DNA of 64,000 nt from positions 55,021 through 119,020 of the forward strand of contig JAPOTY010000047.1 in assembly GCA_026708965.1 (NCBI GenBank), written 5' to 3'. The notes under the pieces are model-generated. The model was not told the DNA's origin. It did no database searches and worked only from the letters and a program-made list of their open reading frames with translations. The position numbers and the translations under genes were made by a program. This DNA comes from Gammaproteobacteria bacterium (GTDB lineage Bacteria > Pseudomonadota > Gammaproteobacteria > Steroidobacterales > Foliamicaceae). Below are positions 8,901 through 16,297 of the stretch, in pieces; within the stretch, counting starts at the first letter, position 1, and each line of letters opens with the position of its first letter.

Positions 8901-11847
8901 GGGCGAAGAAGCGTGGGAGCGACTGGGCTACCATGGCTTTGCCAAGGGCCGCGCGGGCGAGTTCTTGGTTCTGGGAAGCCGTCATTCATATCTGTTTGCG
9001 GCAGATGAGCTGGCCGCATTGGACGGGGCGGACGGCGCTGCGGATGGGGTTATCGCGGCGGAAAGCGTCGCGGGCGCCTCAAGCTCATGGAGGCTGGGTT
9101 GGATGCGCGAGGTCCGGTCGTTGACGGAAGGCACCGAAGGAAACGATGCCGATGACCTGATTGGCGTAGGCGGTCAGGAACTGATGCTATTCGAGCCGAA
9201 CCGGTTCAACGAGCTTTACGAGGCCGGTCGCGCAGAGAACAGGAACATCTCCCGGTGGGAAATCGAAAACCTTTCCGAGACTTGGCGCATAAGGTGGCCT
9301 GCGCCTGGTCAGTATGCAGGATCCCTTCCCGCCGGCGATATGGACGGGGACGGCCTTGCCGATTTGCTCCTGGCGGAGGACCCCGCGAAAGCCCGGTCGA
9401 AGTTGCCGGGCCGGGCGTACCTGCTGTTTGGCGCTGACCTTTCGGCGCTGGATGGCGCCGACGGCGAGTCTGACCGGCATCTGAATCTAGGAGATGTGGC
9501 TGGCGACACCGATGGCGACGGCATCGGCAATACTGCGGATAGCGACGACGACAATGATGGCCACGCCGACATTAAAGACCGTTTTCCGCTCGACCCCGGC
9601 GAGTGGGCTGATACCGATGGCGACCGCTATGGCGATAACGAGGACGCTTTCCCGGACGATTCCAGCGAACAGTTCGATTCGGACGGTGACGGCGTGGGCG
9701 ACGGAACGGACGAAGACGACGACGGCGATGGCGTTCCTAACGACGAGGACGAATGGCCGCGCGATACAGACAACGACGGCCTCGAAAATTGGGAGGATTC
9801 CGACGACGACAACGACGGCGTGGACGATACGGAGGACGCGTTTCCGCTCGATCCTGATGAATGGGCCGATAGCGACGGCGACGGCATCGGCGACAACGCC
9901 AATGCGGACGGCGACGGCGACGGTGTGCTCGATGCGGAGGATGCGTTCCCGCTCGATGCAACGGAATGGGTCGATAGCGACGATGATGGCATCGGCAACA
10001 ACGCCGACCCGGACGACGACAACGACGGCGTGCCCGATATTGAGGATGCGTTCCCGCTCGATGCAACGGAATGGGTCGATAGCGACGATGATGGCACCGG
10101 CAACAACGCCGATGCTTTTGCGGATAATCCAGACGAATGGGCCGACAGCGACGGCGACGGCATCGGCGATAATGCCGACCCGGATGACGATAACGACGGC
10201 ATTCCCGACGGAGAGGATGCCTTTCCCTTTGAAGCCGCCAACCGCATGAGCTTGAAGTCCTACCGGTTTGTGGCCGAAAGCGGAACAGATCAACTCGGCG
10301 AGGCCATGACAGGATTGGGGGATCTGGACTGGGATGGCCGGCCGGAGTTGCTCTTGGGCGCGCCTATACTCGCCCCCAACGGCGCCGCCTATCTGATATC
10401 GTCGCGCGACCTCGAAAATTTGGATAAGGCGGATGGTTCGCGCGATGGCGTGATATCGGTCGGACACGTCGCATCGCAGCCCAACTCGTGGAAACTCCTC
10501 GGCGAAGATGGATTGAATCTGGGCAGCGCGATGGCCTCCACCGGTGATTTGAATGGTGATTCCGTGCCGGAATTTATCGTGGGAGCGAGCGCCTTGGTGG
10601 GCGCGGCCTACGTGCTGTCGATTTCCGATTTTGCCGCAGGCGACGCGGCCGATGGAGAGTCCGACGGTGTCGTTTCGCTCGGCGGCATAGCGGAGTTTCC
10701 AGCTTCATGGAGGTTGGACGGAGACTGGGGAGCTGCAACGGGCACCAGTTTTGACAGTGGCGGCGGCTTGAATGACGGCATCAGGCAAATCTTCGTGGGG
10801 CAGTGGGGCGGCCGGGCAGGCGACGGCCCGGGGACCGCGCACCTGCTCGACGCGAACCGCTTGGCTGTCCTTGACGCGGCCGATGAAGATGCGGATGGTC
10901 AGATTGCCTTCCGGAGCATCGAAAACCTTGACGGGCAGCGGTTATTCACGGGCGAAAATCCTAGGGATGCGGCAGGGAGCGGCTTGGCCATTTTGGATTT
11001 CGACGGCGACGGCGGAACCGATGTGGCGATCGGTGCGCCAAGGCATGATGCCCTCGCACAGAATGATGGCGCGGTCTATATAGTCGGCGGGAAGGATTTC
11101 GAGTCCGGGGCGAAGTTTGAACTGGCGCGGGCCGCTGGCGGGAATGCCTCCTTCAAGATCATCGGGGAAGGGGCGGAAGAACAGTTGGGGGGCGCGATCG
11201 CGGTGGGCGATGTGGATGGAGATAGCCTGCCGGACCTCGTTCTCAATACCGCGTCCGGAAGCAGTTCGCGCGCCATTGTCCATGTGGTTTCGCTGGCTGG
11301 CGCCCATCTTGGGAATCTGGATTCCGCCGATGGCAGGCGGGATGGCGTCATCAAGCTGGGCAGTGAAGGCGGCGCCGGCCACTGGCGAATCACGCACCAT
11401 GACAATGGCTGGCCTCCTGCAGGATTTCGGGACTCGATTGCCGTGGTGGATAGCGACGGCGATAGACGCCCGGATTTGCTTGTTCCGCTGTATAACAGTG
11501 GTGGCAGCGACCGTGCGAGTTTCCTGTTGCTCCCGGCTGCCGATATAGCGTTGGGAAGCGGTGCGGGCGGCATCGTGACAACAACGGAAATCATCGATGA
11601 ATCCGGTTACGCCTTCCATCTGGATACGACCGACTGGATGGCCCTTTCCGTCAGCGGCGCTGGTGATGTGGACGGCGACGGGCGCGGGGATCTCATGCTG
11701 GGGATGACGGCGCGCAGCAGCGAGAGCGAAAACAAGCTTGATTCGGTTTACCTCATCGTTTTCGCCGATCTGAGATGGCTCGACGGGGCGGACGGCAGCG
11801 AGGACCGTGTCATTCAACTATCCAGCGTCGTGGGCCCGCGGCAATAG
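5902..11847 (+). CDS. Giant secreted metalloprotease-like protein with thrombospondin type-3 and FG-GAP-like repeats
   Basis: Up to 1981 residues; the true start is uncertain. A signal peptide (GAVIPVVMAFAFAAVFFPP, then KASA-N) begins near residue 40, preceded by a basic KRQR stretch. A metzincin-type zinc signature HELGHALGLGH lies near residue 351, with IMSYG as a likely Met-turn, suggesting a reprolysin-like peptidase. Thrombospondin type-3 calcium-binding units (DTDGDGVGDNAD and variants) fill about residues 449-667 and 1202-1443. FG-GAP/integrin-like propeller segments (for example GDMDGDGLADFLVGAS) occupy about 677-1193 and 1450-1967. It is probably a calcium-stabilised cell-surface or secreted protein. 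The best signal-peptide start is the ATG at 5960, overlapping the upstream stop, but the 11-C tract puts it out of frame; the track start at 5902 lies inside the upstream gene, and an in-frame ATG at 6043 would lose the basic n-region. Confidence 0.8.
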   Translation: MWTTANPTTTSLDTACRTAHDPASPPPPLKRQRSESFLNFGAVIPVVMAFAFAAVFFPPKASANGDNLYLECPCSIEGDGSALKVRFGIRSFRATDSGPASIAVRASETAEGGGLEVATRIVRQSVPAGARLTGISVRLQLVNPLPSGLQNLFLELTEEPVAGSGLYQDEVRMATRVDLTERFDIGDLDYLKDTDGDGVGDVNERAEGTDPDDPDSMPGASTIDMLALYSQGFPDLFDGDPTTHIQHLTTLANVMYEDNGLAIRLRPVGAAQLEVDEHDEWARPEEAALSEQVQLHGSDLTVLFRPSAPNAGTCGWSFLGGWGARGRLSREQALKNLSTVMGICGADTLAHELGHALGLGHSLWQNEIGTWRWSRGHAVEDDFSTIMSYGRGGRGLEAFSDPDAVCRGEQETDRPCGEQREAVAGADAAASLDAVRFQAAAFQEGFPDTDGDGFVDPADELPRDDSDWLDTDRDGVGNRADTDDDGDGIEDELDAFPLDAAETTDTDGDGVGDNADTDDDGDGVEDTLDAFPLDAAETADSDGDGVGDNADAFPNNPNESMDTDGDGVGNNSDTDDDGDGVIDQRDAFPFNAGESADSDGDGVGDNADAFPQDPLETMDTDGDGIGDNADKLPNDPNEWSDLDGDGVGDNSDGDIDGDGLVNADDPRPLVFDTDPDKPAVASYAFLAESPGQLKVLHAAGGEDGRVVIGAPFEDSWRGAVYVVAAADFDAIDALDGSVDREIHLANVARGAASWKLLGEESDDSAGLSADSAGDMDGDGLADFLVGASGVSDHEAYKWGSGAVYFVSGANLASADAADGTVDGNVSLGQIAAQPRSWKIAGEFSYTSLGYSVAADNLYGDGKAELVLGAPDAGQSEEPGGNAYVIALEDLPAADAADGAADGIVRVDQAVGQPASYRLKGAADNARVGENVGIVGDLGGDGLTDIGISAPRAKDDDQEAVGTVHLVSAGGLASADAADGQADGIVQLKDAAGQPGFWNITGEEAWERLGYHGFAKGRAGEFLVLGSRHSYLFAADELAALDGADGAADGVIAAESVAGASSSWRLGWMREVRSLTEGTEGNDADDLIGVGGQELMLFEPNRFNELYEAGRAENRNISRWEIENLSETWRIRWPAPGQYAGSLPAGDMDGDGLADLLLAEDPAKARSKLPGRAYLLFGADLSALDGADGESDRHLNLGDVAGDTDGDGIGNTADSDDDNDGHADIKDRFPLDPGEWADTDGDRYGDNEDAFPDDSSEQFDSDGDGVGDGTDEDDDGDGVPNDEDEWPRDTDNDGLENWEDSDDDNDGVDDTEDAFPLDPDEWADSDGDGIGDNANADGDGDGVLDAEDAFPLDATEWVDSDDDGIGNNADPDDDNDGVPDIEDAFPLDATEWVDSDDDGTGNNADAFADNPDEWADSDGDGIGDNADPDDDNDGIPDGEDAFPFEAANRMSLKSYRFVAESGTDQLGEAMTGLGDLDWDGRPELLLGAPILAPNGAAYLISSRDLENLDKADGSRDGVISVGHVASQPNSWKLLGEDGLNLGSAMASTGDLNGDSVPEFIVGASALVGAAYVLSISDFAAGDAADGESDGVVSLGGIAEFPASWRLDGDWGAATGTSFDSGGGLNDGIRQIFVGQWGGRAGDGPGTAHLLDANRLAVLDAADEDADGQIAFRSIENLDGQRLFTGENPRDAAGSGLAILDFDGDGGTDVAIGAPRHDALAQNDGAVYIVGGKDFESGAKFELARAAGGNASFKIIGEGAEEQLGGAIAVGDVDGDSLPDLVLNTASGSSSRAIVHVVSLAGAHLGNLDSADGRRDGVIKLGSEGGAGHWRITHHDNGWPPAGFRDSIAVVDSDGDRRPDLLVPLYNSGGSDRASFLLLPAADIALGSGAGGIVTTTEIIDESGYAFHLDTTDWMALSVSGAGDVDGDGRGDLMLGMTARSSESENKLDSVYLIVFADLRWLDGADGSEDRVIQLSSVVGPRQ
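5974..5984 (+). repeat. Homopolymeric C tract (11 C) at the start of the giant secreted gene
   Basis: Eleven consecutive C lie 12 bases after the ATG at 5960. With 11 C that ATG runs into a stop after 18 codons. With 12 (or 9) C it would read MILHRPPPPLKRQ and continue into the signal peptide of the giant protein. This is the arrangement of a slipped-strand phase-variation switch, though a homopolymer sequencing error would look the same. Confidence 0.8.
9937..10112 (+). repeat. Near-identical 71-bp units within thrombospondin type-3 repeats
   Basis: Two 71-base copies (9937-10007 and 10042-10112), spaced 105 bases (35 codons) apart, differ at one base (GGCATCGG versus GGCACCGG). The surrounding type-3 repeats are more divergent, so this looks like a recent in-frame duplication and a place where copy number could change. 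Confidence 0.85.
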
Positions 11848-11859
11848 CGGAACGGGAGG

Positions 11860-11888
11860 GCGACATCCAGGCTTCGCCTTTGTAAAAT
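11860..11888 (+). promoter_or_regulatory. Candidate sigma-70 promoter for the pyrH operon
   Basis: GCGACA (4 of 6 matches to TTGACA) and TAAAAT are separated by 17 bases, about 90 bases ahead of pyrH and just after the end of the giant gene. Separate transcription would be expected, because the accessory insertion has cut pyrH off from rpsB-tsf. Recognised by eye only. Confidence 0.45.
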
Positions 11889-11976
11889 GCGCGGCGGGTT
11901 GTGAAGAAGGTTAGGCAGTCGCTTTGAATAACGAGAGTCCGGCGCAAGAAGAAACATCTCGGTTTCGGGAGCGCCG

Positions 11977-12723
11977 GTGAATCCCGCGTCCTCGCCTTCG
12001 CCGGCGCCCTTGCTGCGCCGCATTTTGCTCAAGCTTAGCGGCGAGGCCCTGATGGGGCGGCAGCCGTACGGAATCGATATGTCCATGTTGCAGCGGATTG
12101 CCGGAGAGATCCGGGAGCTGTCGGCCATGGGCGTGGAGACGGCGGTGGTGGTGGGCGGCGGCAATATCTTCCGCGGCGAGGGCTTGGCGCGGGCGGGCAT
12201 GGACCGGGTGACGGCCGACCATATGGGCATGCTGGCCACGGTTATCAACGCCTTGGCATTGCAGGACGCGCTGGAGCGGCTGGGAACGGGCGTGAGGGTG
12301 ATGTCCTCCATGGCGGTGCGGTCGGTTTGCGAGGACTATATCCGGCGCCGCGCGCTGCGCCATCTGGAGAAGGGCCGGGTCTGCGTTTTCGCCGCCGGCA
12401 CCGGCAATCCCTATCTTTCCACCGATACCGCCGCCAGCCTGCGCGCCATCGAAATCGGAGCGGAGTTGCTGATCAAGGCCACCAAGGTGGACGGCGTCTA
12501 TTCCGCCGATCCGAATCTGGAGCCGGACGCGAAGCGTTACGAGCGCATTTCCCATGAGGAACTGATCGGCGGGCGGCTTGGAGTGATGGATTCGACGGCG
12601 GCGGTGATGTGCCGCGACAACGATCTGCCGATTCGCGTTTATGATGTGGCCTCGTCGGGCGATCTTTTGCGGATTGTGCGCGGCGAGAATGTCGGCACGC
12701 TGGTCAGCAGCGAAACGCCGTGA
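11977..12723 (+). CDS. pyrH: Uridylate kinase (UMP kinase)
   Basis: Phosphorylates UMP to UDP in pyrimidine nucleotide synthesis. The product (248 residues from a GTG start) has the amino-acid kinase fold signatures: KLSGEALMG near the N-terminus, [11 protein letters not shown], and the nucleotide-binding stretch [11 protein letters not shown]. Length matches the bacterial hexameric enzyme. About eight N-terminal residues before [11 protein letters not shown] are variable, so the exact start is not certain. frr follows after 28 bases, the normal order. Confidence 0.96.
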   Translation: MNPASSPSPAPLLRRILLKLSGEALMGRQPYGIDMSMLQRIAGEIRELSAMGVETAVVVGGGNIFRGEGLARAGMDRVTADHMGMLATVINALALQDALERLGTGVRVMSSMAVRSVCEDYIRRRALRHLEKGRVCVFAAGTGNPYLSTDTAASLRAIEIGAELLIKATKVDGVYSADPNLEPDAKRYERISHEELIGGRLGVMDSTAAVMCRDNDLPIRVYDVASSGDLLRIVRGENVGTLVSSETP

Positions 12724-12751
12724 TCCAGGCGCGCTTGGGCAGGGGCCGCAG

Positions 12752-13309
12752 ATGATTGACGAACTGAAGGGCGACGCAATCGAACGCATGGAAAAAAGCG
12801 TCGCCGCCTTGCGCTCGAATCTTGCCAGATTGCGCACCGGCCGCGCCCATGCCGGGCTGATCGACCACCTTGCGGCGCCTTACTACGGCGCCGACACGCC
12901 CTTGCGCCAGGTGGCCAGCATTACCGTGGAGGATGCCCGCACGCTGGCTGTTTCTCCCTGGGAGGCATCGATGGTGCAGCCTATCGAGAAGGCCATCCGG
13001 GAATCGGGCCTCGGTTTCAACCCGGTCACCGCCGGCAACGTGATCCGCGTTCCGATCCCGGAGCTGAACGAAGAGCGCCGCCGCGAGCTGGTTCGGGTGG
13101 CGCGCCAGGAGGCGGAGATGGGACGTGTCGCCGTGCGCAATATTCGCCGCGACGCGCTCGCCGATGTCAAGCAGCTGGTGAAGGAAAAAATGGCGACCGA
13201 GGACGAGGAAAAGCGCGCGGCCGAAGAGATCCAGAAGCTCACCGACGAACACGTTGGCCGAATGGACGCGATGCTCGCGGATAAGGAACAGGAAATCATG
13301 TCCATCTAG
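12752..13309 (+). CDS. frr: Ribosome recycling factor
   Basis: With EF-G, it splits post-termination ribosomes. The 185-residue length is exactly typical. The ATG at 12752 gives MIDELKGDAIERMEKSVAALR; the longer track ORF begins in the pyrH tail and is discarded. Conserved segments include LRTGRAHAGLIDHL, SPWEASMVQPIEKAI and the C-terminal helix with ILADKEQEIMSI-like ending. It lies between pyrH and uppS as in other gammaproteobacteria. Confidence 0.97.
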   Translation: MIDELKGDAIERMEKSVAALRSNLARLRTGRAHAGLIDHLAAPYYGADTPLRQVASITVEDARTLAVSPWEASMVQPIEKAIRESGLGFNPVTAGNVIRVPIPELNEERRRELVRVARQEAEMGRVAVRNIRRDALADVKQLVKEKMATEDEEKRAAEEIQKLTDEHVGRMDAMLADKEQEIMSI

Positions 13310-14036
13310 CGGGCGGCATAGCACACTACACGTTCGGTTCAAGTTTCTGCGGCATCTGGCGATCATCATGGACGGGAACGGCCGCTGGGCGCTCCAGCGC
13401 GGCCTGCCGCGGTCGGATGGCCATAAGGCCGGCGTGGAGGCGGCCCGCAGGATCGTGGAGGCCTGCGCCCGGCGCGGGCTGCCGGCCCTCACGCTATTCG
13501 GGCTGAGCAGCGAGAATTGGCAGCGGCCAAGCAGCGAAGTGAGCGGCTTGATGACGCTTCTGACTGAGAGTCTCCGGGGGCATATGGACCTTCTCAACGA
13601 TAACGGGATCCGCCTGCGTTGCATTGGCGACCGCCGCCGCTTTTCGCGCGGCATACGCAACGCGCTGGACAAGGCCGAGGAAGGCACTCGCGGAAATCAT
13701 CGCATGAGCCTGGTGGTGGCGCTTTCCTATGGCGGCCAGCAGGAGATCGCCGGGATCGCGCGGCGGTTGGCGCTGCGCGCCGCGCGCGGAGAGCTGGACC
13801 CGCGGGGGATTTCCGTGGAGATGTTCGCCCGCCAGACCGGGCTGTCGGACCTGCCGCCGCCCGATCTCATGATTCGCAGCGGCGGCGAGCAGCGGATCAG
13901 CAATTTCATTCTCTGGCACCTGGCCTACTCGGAACTGCATTTCACGCCGGTGCTTTGGCCCGATTTCGGCATCGGCGACCTTGAGGCGGCGTTGGACGAC
14001 TATGCGGCGCGTCAGCGCCGCTTCGGCGCGTCATGA
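13254..14036 (+). CDS. uppS: Undecaprenyl diphosphate synthase
   Basis: cis-Prenyltransferase that makes the C55 carrier for peptidoglycan and O-antigen. Clear motifs: AIIMDGNGRWA (catalytic Asp), FGLSSENWQRP and the C-terminal IRSGGEQRISNFILWH. The N-terminus is odd. In this frame the only ordinary start before the conserved first strand is a TTG inside frr (used here, 56-base overlap); the next is the ATG of MDGNGRW itself, which would delete the first strand. A CTG at 13347 is another option. The stop overlaps the cdsA start (ATGA). Confidence 0.9.
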   Translation: MAEWTRCSRIRNRKSCPSSGRHSTLHVRFKFLRHLAIIMDGNGRWALQRGLPRSDGHKAGVEAARRIVEACARRGLPALTLFGLSSENWQRPSSEVSGLMTLLTESLRGHMDLLNDNGIRLRCIGDRRRFSRGIRNALDKAEEGTRGNHRMSLVVALSYGGQQEIAGIARRLALRAARGELDPRGISVEMFARQTGLSDLPPPDLMIRSGGEQRISNFILWHLAYSELHFTPVLWPDFGIGDLEAALDDYAARQRRFGAS

Positions 14037-14869
14037 ACCGGTCGGCGGACCCGCTTGGCGGAGGATGGGGCATGCCCCCGCGGCTGCTCACCGCGGCCGC
14101 GCTCCTCGCGGCTGTCGCCGTCGCCGTTGCGGCGCCGCTGGCCCTGCGGCTGGCCATGATCGGACTGGTGCTGCTGCTGTGCTGGCGCGAGTGGCTGCGG
14201 ATGGCGGGCATCAATCGCCCGCTGGCGAGGTCTTCGGCCATCGTGCTGTTTGCCGGGCTGCTGGCCTTGCCGGTGGCTTGGCCGCTGCCGTCCTCATTTT
14301 CCTATGCCGCCATGGTGCTGGGGGTGGCCTGGTGGTGCTTGGCGCTGCCGGTTTTGCGCGGGCCGGCCCGTCCGCTCGGCAACGCGGCCGCGGCGGCTTG
14401 CGGACTATTGGCGCTGGCGCCCGCCTGGCTGGCCGTGCTGGCCCTGGCCGCAGCGGAACAGACCGGCCTGCTGCTGTTGCTATTGCTGCTGGTCGCCGCC
14501 GCGGACACCGGCGCTTTTACTTTCGGCAAGCTTTTCGGCAGGCGCGCGCTGGCGCCGAAGCTGAGCAAGGGCAAGACGATGGAGGGCGCGGCAGGAGGCG
14601 TGGCGATGGCGACCATTGCCGGCTTTGGCGCCTCTTTTCTGGTGGAGAACTCCGCCCTCTACTGGACGCTTGCGGGCATGGCGATCGGTTTTTTTTCAAT
14701 GCTCGGAGACCTCACCGTGAGCCTGTTCAAGCGCCGCGCGGGAATCAAGGACAGCGGCCGGTCCCTGCCCGGGCATGGCGGCATGCTGGACCGCTTGGAC
14801 AGCGGTTTGGCAACCGCGCCCCTGCTGGTCCTGCTGGTCTTTGAGCCGCTGGGCTGGCTGCCTTTGTAG
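14033..14869 (+). CDS. cdsA: Phosphatidate cytidylyltransferase
   Basis: Makes CDP-diacylglycerol from phosphatidate and CTP in the inner membrane. The 278-residue, very hydrophobic protein has about seven to eight membrane segments and the C-terminal signature region LGDLTVSLFKRRAGIKDS followed by PGHGGMLDRLDS; the SKGKTMEGAAGG motif is also present. It overlaps uppS by 4 bases. A run of 8 T lies in the codons for GFFS. In many relatives dxr sits between cdsA and rseP; here the 45-base gap leaves no room for it. Confidence 0.95.
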   Translation: MNRSADPLGGGWGMPPRLLTAAALLAAVAVAVAAPLALRLAMIGLVLLLCWREWLRMAGINRPLARSSAIVLFAGLLALPVAWPLPSSFSYAAMVLGVAWWCLALPVLRGPARPLGNAAAAACGLLALAPAWLAVLALAAAEQTGLLLLLLLLVAAADTGAFTFGKLFGRRALAPKLSKGKTMEGAAGGVAMATIAGFGASFLVENSALYWTLAGMAIGFFSMLGDLTVSLFKRRAGIKDSGRSLPGHGGMLDRLDSGLATAPLLVLLVFEPLGWLPL

Positions 14870-14914
14870 CAGGCGGGAACCCAGCGGGTGTTTTTGCTAG
14901 CATAGGCCCCCGAT

Positions 14915-16297
14915 ATGTTTGTGGACACCTTGATTGCGATTGGCGCGTTTGTGTTGGCGATCAGCCTGCTGGTCGCGGTGCACGAATGGGGGCACTATAT
15001 CGCGGCCCGCCTCTGCGGAATCAAGGTTCTGGAGTACTCGATCGGCTTCGGGCCGTTCCTGTGGCGCAGAAAGGCGGGCCCCGACGCCACCGAGTACCAG
15101 TTGCGCCTTTTGCCAGTGGGCGGGTTCGTGCGGCTTCTCGACGAACGCGAAGGGCCGGTGGACGAAGCGGAGGCGCATCGCAGCTTCACCCGCCAGCCTT
15201 ACTGGCGGCGCATCTTTGTGCTCGCCGCCGGCCCCGGGATGAATTTTATTTTCGCCATCGTGGCCTACTGGGCCATCTTCATGGCCGGCGTGCAGTCGAT
15301 CGCGCCGTATGTGGGCGCCGTGGAACCGGACGGCCTGGCCGAGGAGGCCGGTTTGCGCGCCGGCGACCGCATCGTGGCCGTGGAGGGCCGCGAGACATCC
15401 ACTTGGCAGGCGGTCATCATGGCGCTGGTCGAGGAGATCCTGGGCGACCCTGCCGTGGGACTCGCCGTCGAAACCGGGGAAGGCGCAAATCGCAATCTGG
15501 TCCTCAATCTTGAGAACCAGAGCAAACGCATTCTGGAGAACGGCGATCTGTTCACTGCCGCCGGCCTGCGGCCGATGGCGGCATTCCCCATTATGGGCGA
15601 GATTGATCCCGGCGGACCGGCGGGGCGCGCCGGATTTGTTGCGGGCGACCGGGTGCTGGCGGCCGGCGGCGAGCGCATCTCGAGTTGGAGGCAATGGGTC
15701 GATTACGTTCGCGCCCGGCCGGGCCAGGCCGTGCCCGTGACTGTGCTGCGCGATGGCTATGAGCAGCGCTTGCTGGTGGAAATTGGCAGCCGCCAGGAGG
15801 CTTCGGCGGAAAACGCCTCCGGTCCGTCAAGCATCGGCTTTGTGGGCATCGGACGATCGCCGGACGCGCGTTCCGCGTTGTACGTGACCGAGCGCTTCGG
15901 GCCGTTGGAGGCGCTGATGCGCGGCGTTGCGGAAACCGGGCGGATCACCGGGCTGACCCTCCGGGTGCTCGGCAACATGTTCACGGGCGACGTGTCCCTG
16001 CGGACCCTGAACGGGCCCGTGGGCATTGCCCGCTACGCCGGCGAGGCCGTGCAGGTGGGCTGGGTGCCTTTTGCGACTTTTCTTGCGCTGGTGAGCGTGA
16101 GCCTCGGCATCCTGAACCTGCTGCCGGTTCCGATGCTGGACGGGGGCCAGATCGTGAGCCAGACGATCGAGCGGATGCGCGGCCGCCCGATCGCGGAACG
16201 CACTCAACTCGCGGTGCAGCGGATGGGATTGGCGCTGATTCTGACCATCATGTTTATCGCGCTCTTCAACGATATCAGCGGCTTGTTCGGCCCATGA
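14915..16297 (+). CDS. rseP: Site-2 protease RseP
   Basis: Intramembrane zinc protease that cuts the anti-sigma factor RseA during the envelope stress response. It has 460 residues, close to the E. coli length. The active site VHEWGH (residues 22-27) lies in the first membrane segment, followed by two PDZ domains (around GAVEPDGLAEEAGLRAGDRI and GEIDPGGPAGRAGFVAGDRV) and the C-terminal LLPVPMLDGGQ motif carrying the third zinc ligand. A TAGCAT -10-like hexamer with an upstream TG lies 11 bases before the ATG. bamA overlaps by 4 bases, as expected for the outer-membrane biogenesis cluster. Confidence 0.96.
   Translation: MFVDTLIAIGAFVLAISLLVAVHEWGHYIAARLCGIKVLEYSIGFGPFLWRRKAGPDATEYQLRLLPVGGFVRLLDEREGPVDEAEAHRSFTRQPYWRRIFVLAAGPGMNFIFAIVAYWAIFMAGVQSIAPYVGAVEPDGLAEEAGLRAGDRIVAVEGRETSTWQAVIMALVEEILGDPAVGLAVETGEGANRNLVLNLENQSKRILENGDLFTAAGLRPMAAFPIMGEIDPGGPAGRAGFVAGDRVLAAGGERISSWRQWVDYVRARPGQAVPVTVLRDGYEQRLLVEIGSRQEASAENASGPSSIGFVGIGRSPDARSALYVTERFGPLEALMRGVAETGRITGLTLRVLGNMFTGDVSLRTLNGPVGIARYAGEAVQVGWVPFATFLALVSVSLGILNLLPVPMLDGGQIVSQTIERMRGRPIAERTQLAVQRMGLALILTIMFIALFNDISGLFGP

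Noticed and set aside
14689-14696. Eight-T run in cdsA as a phase-variation tract
   Set aside because: cdsA is essential and the run encodes conserved Phe-Phe; switching it off would be lethal. Probably chance.
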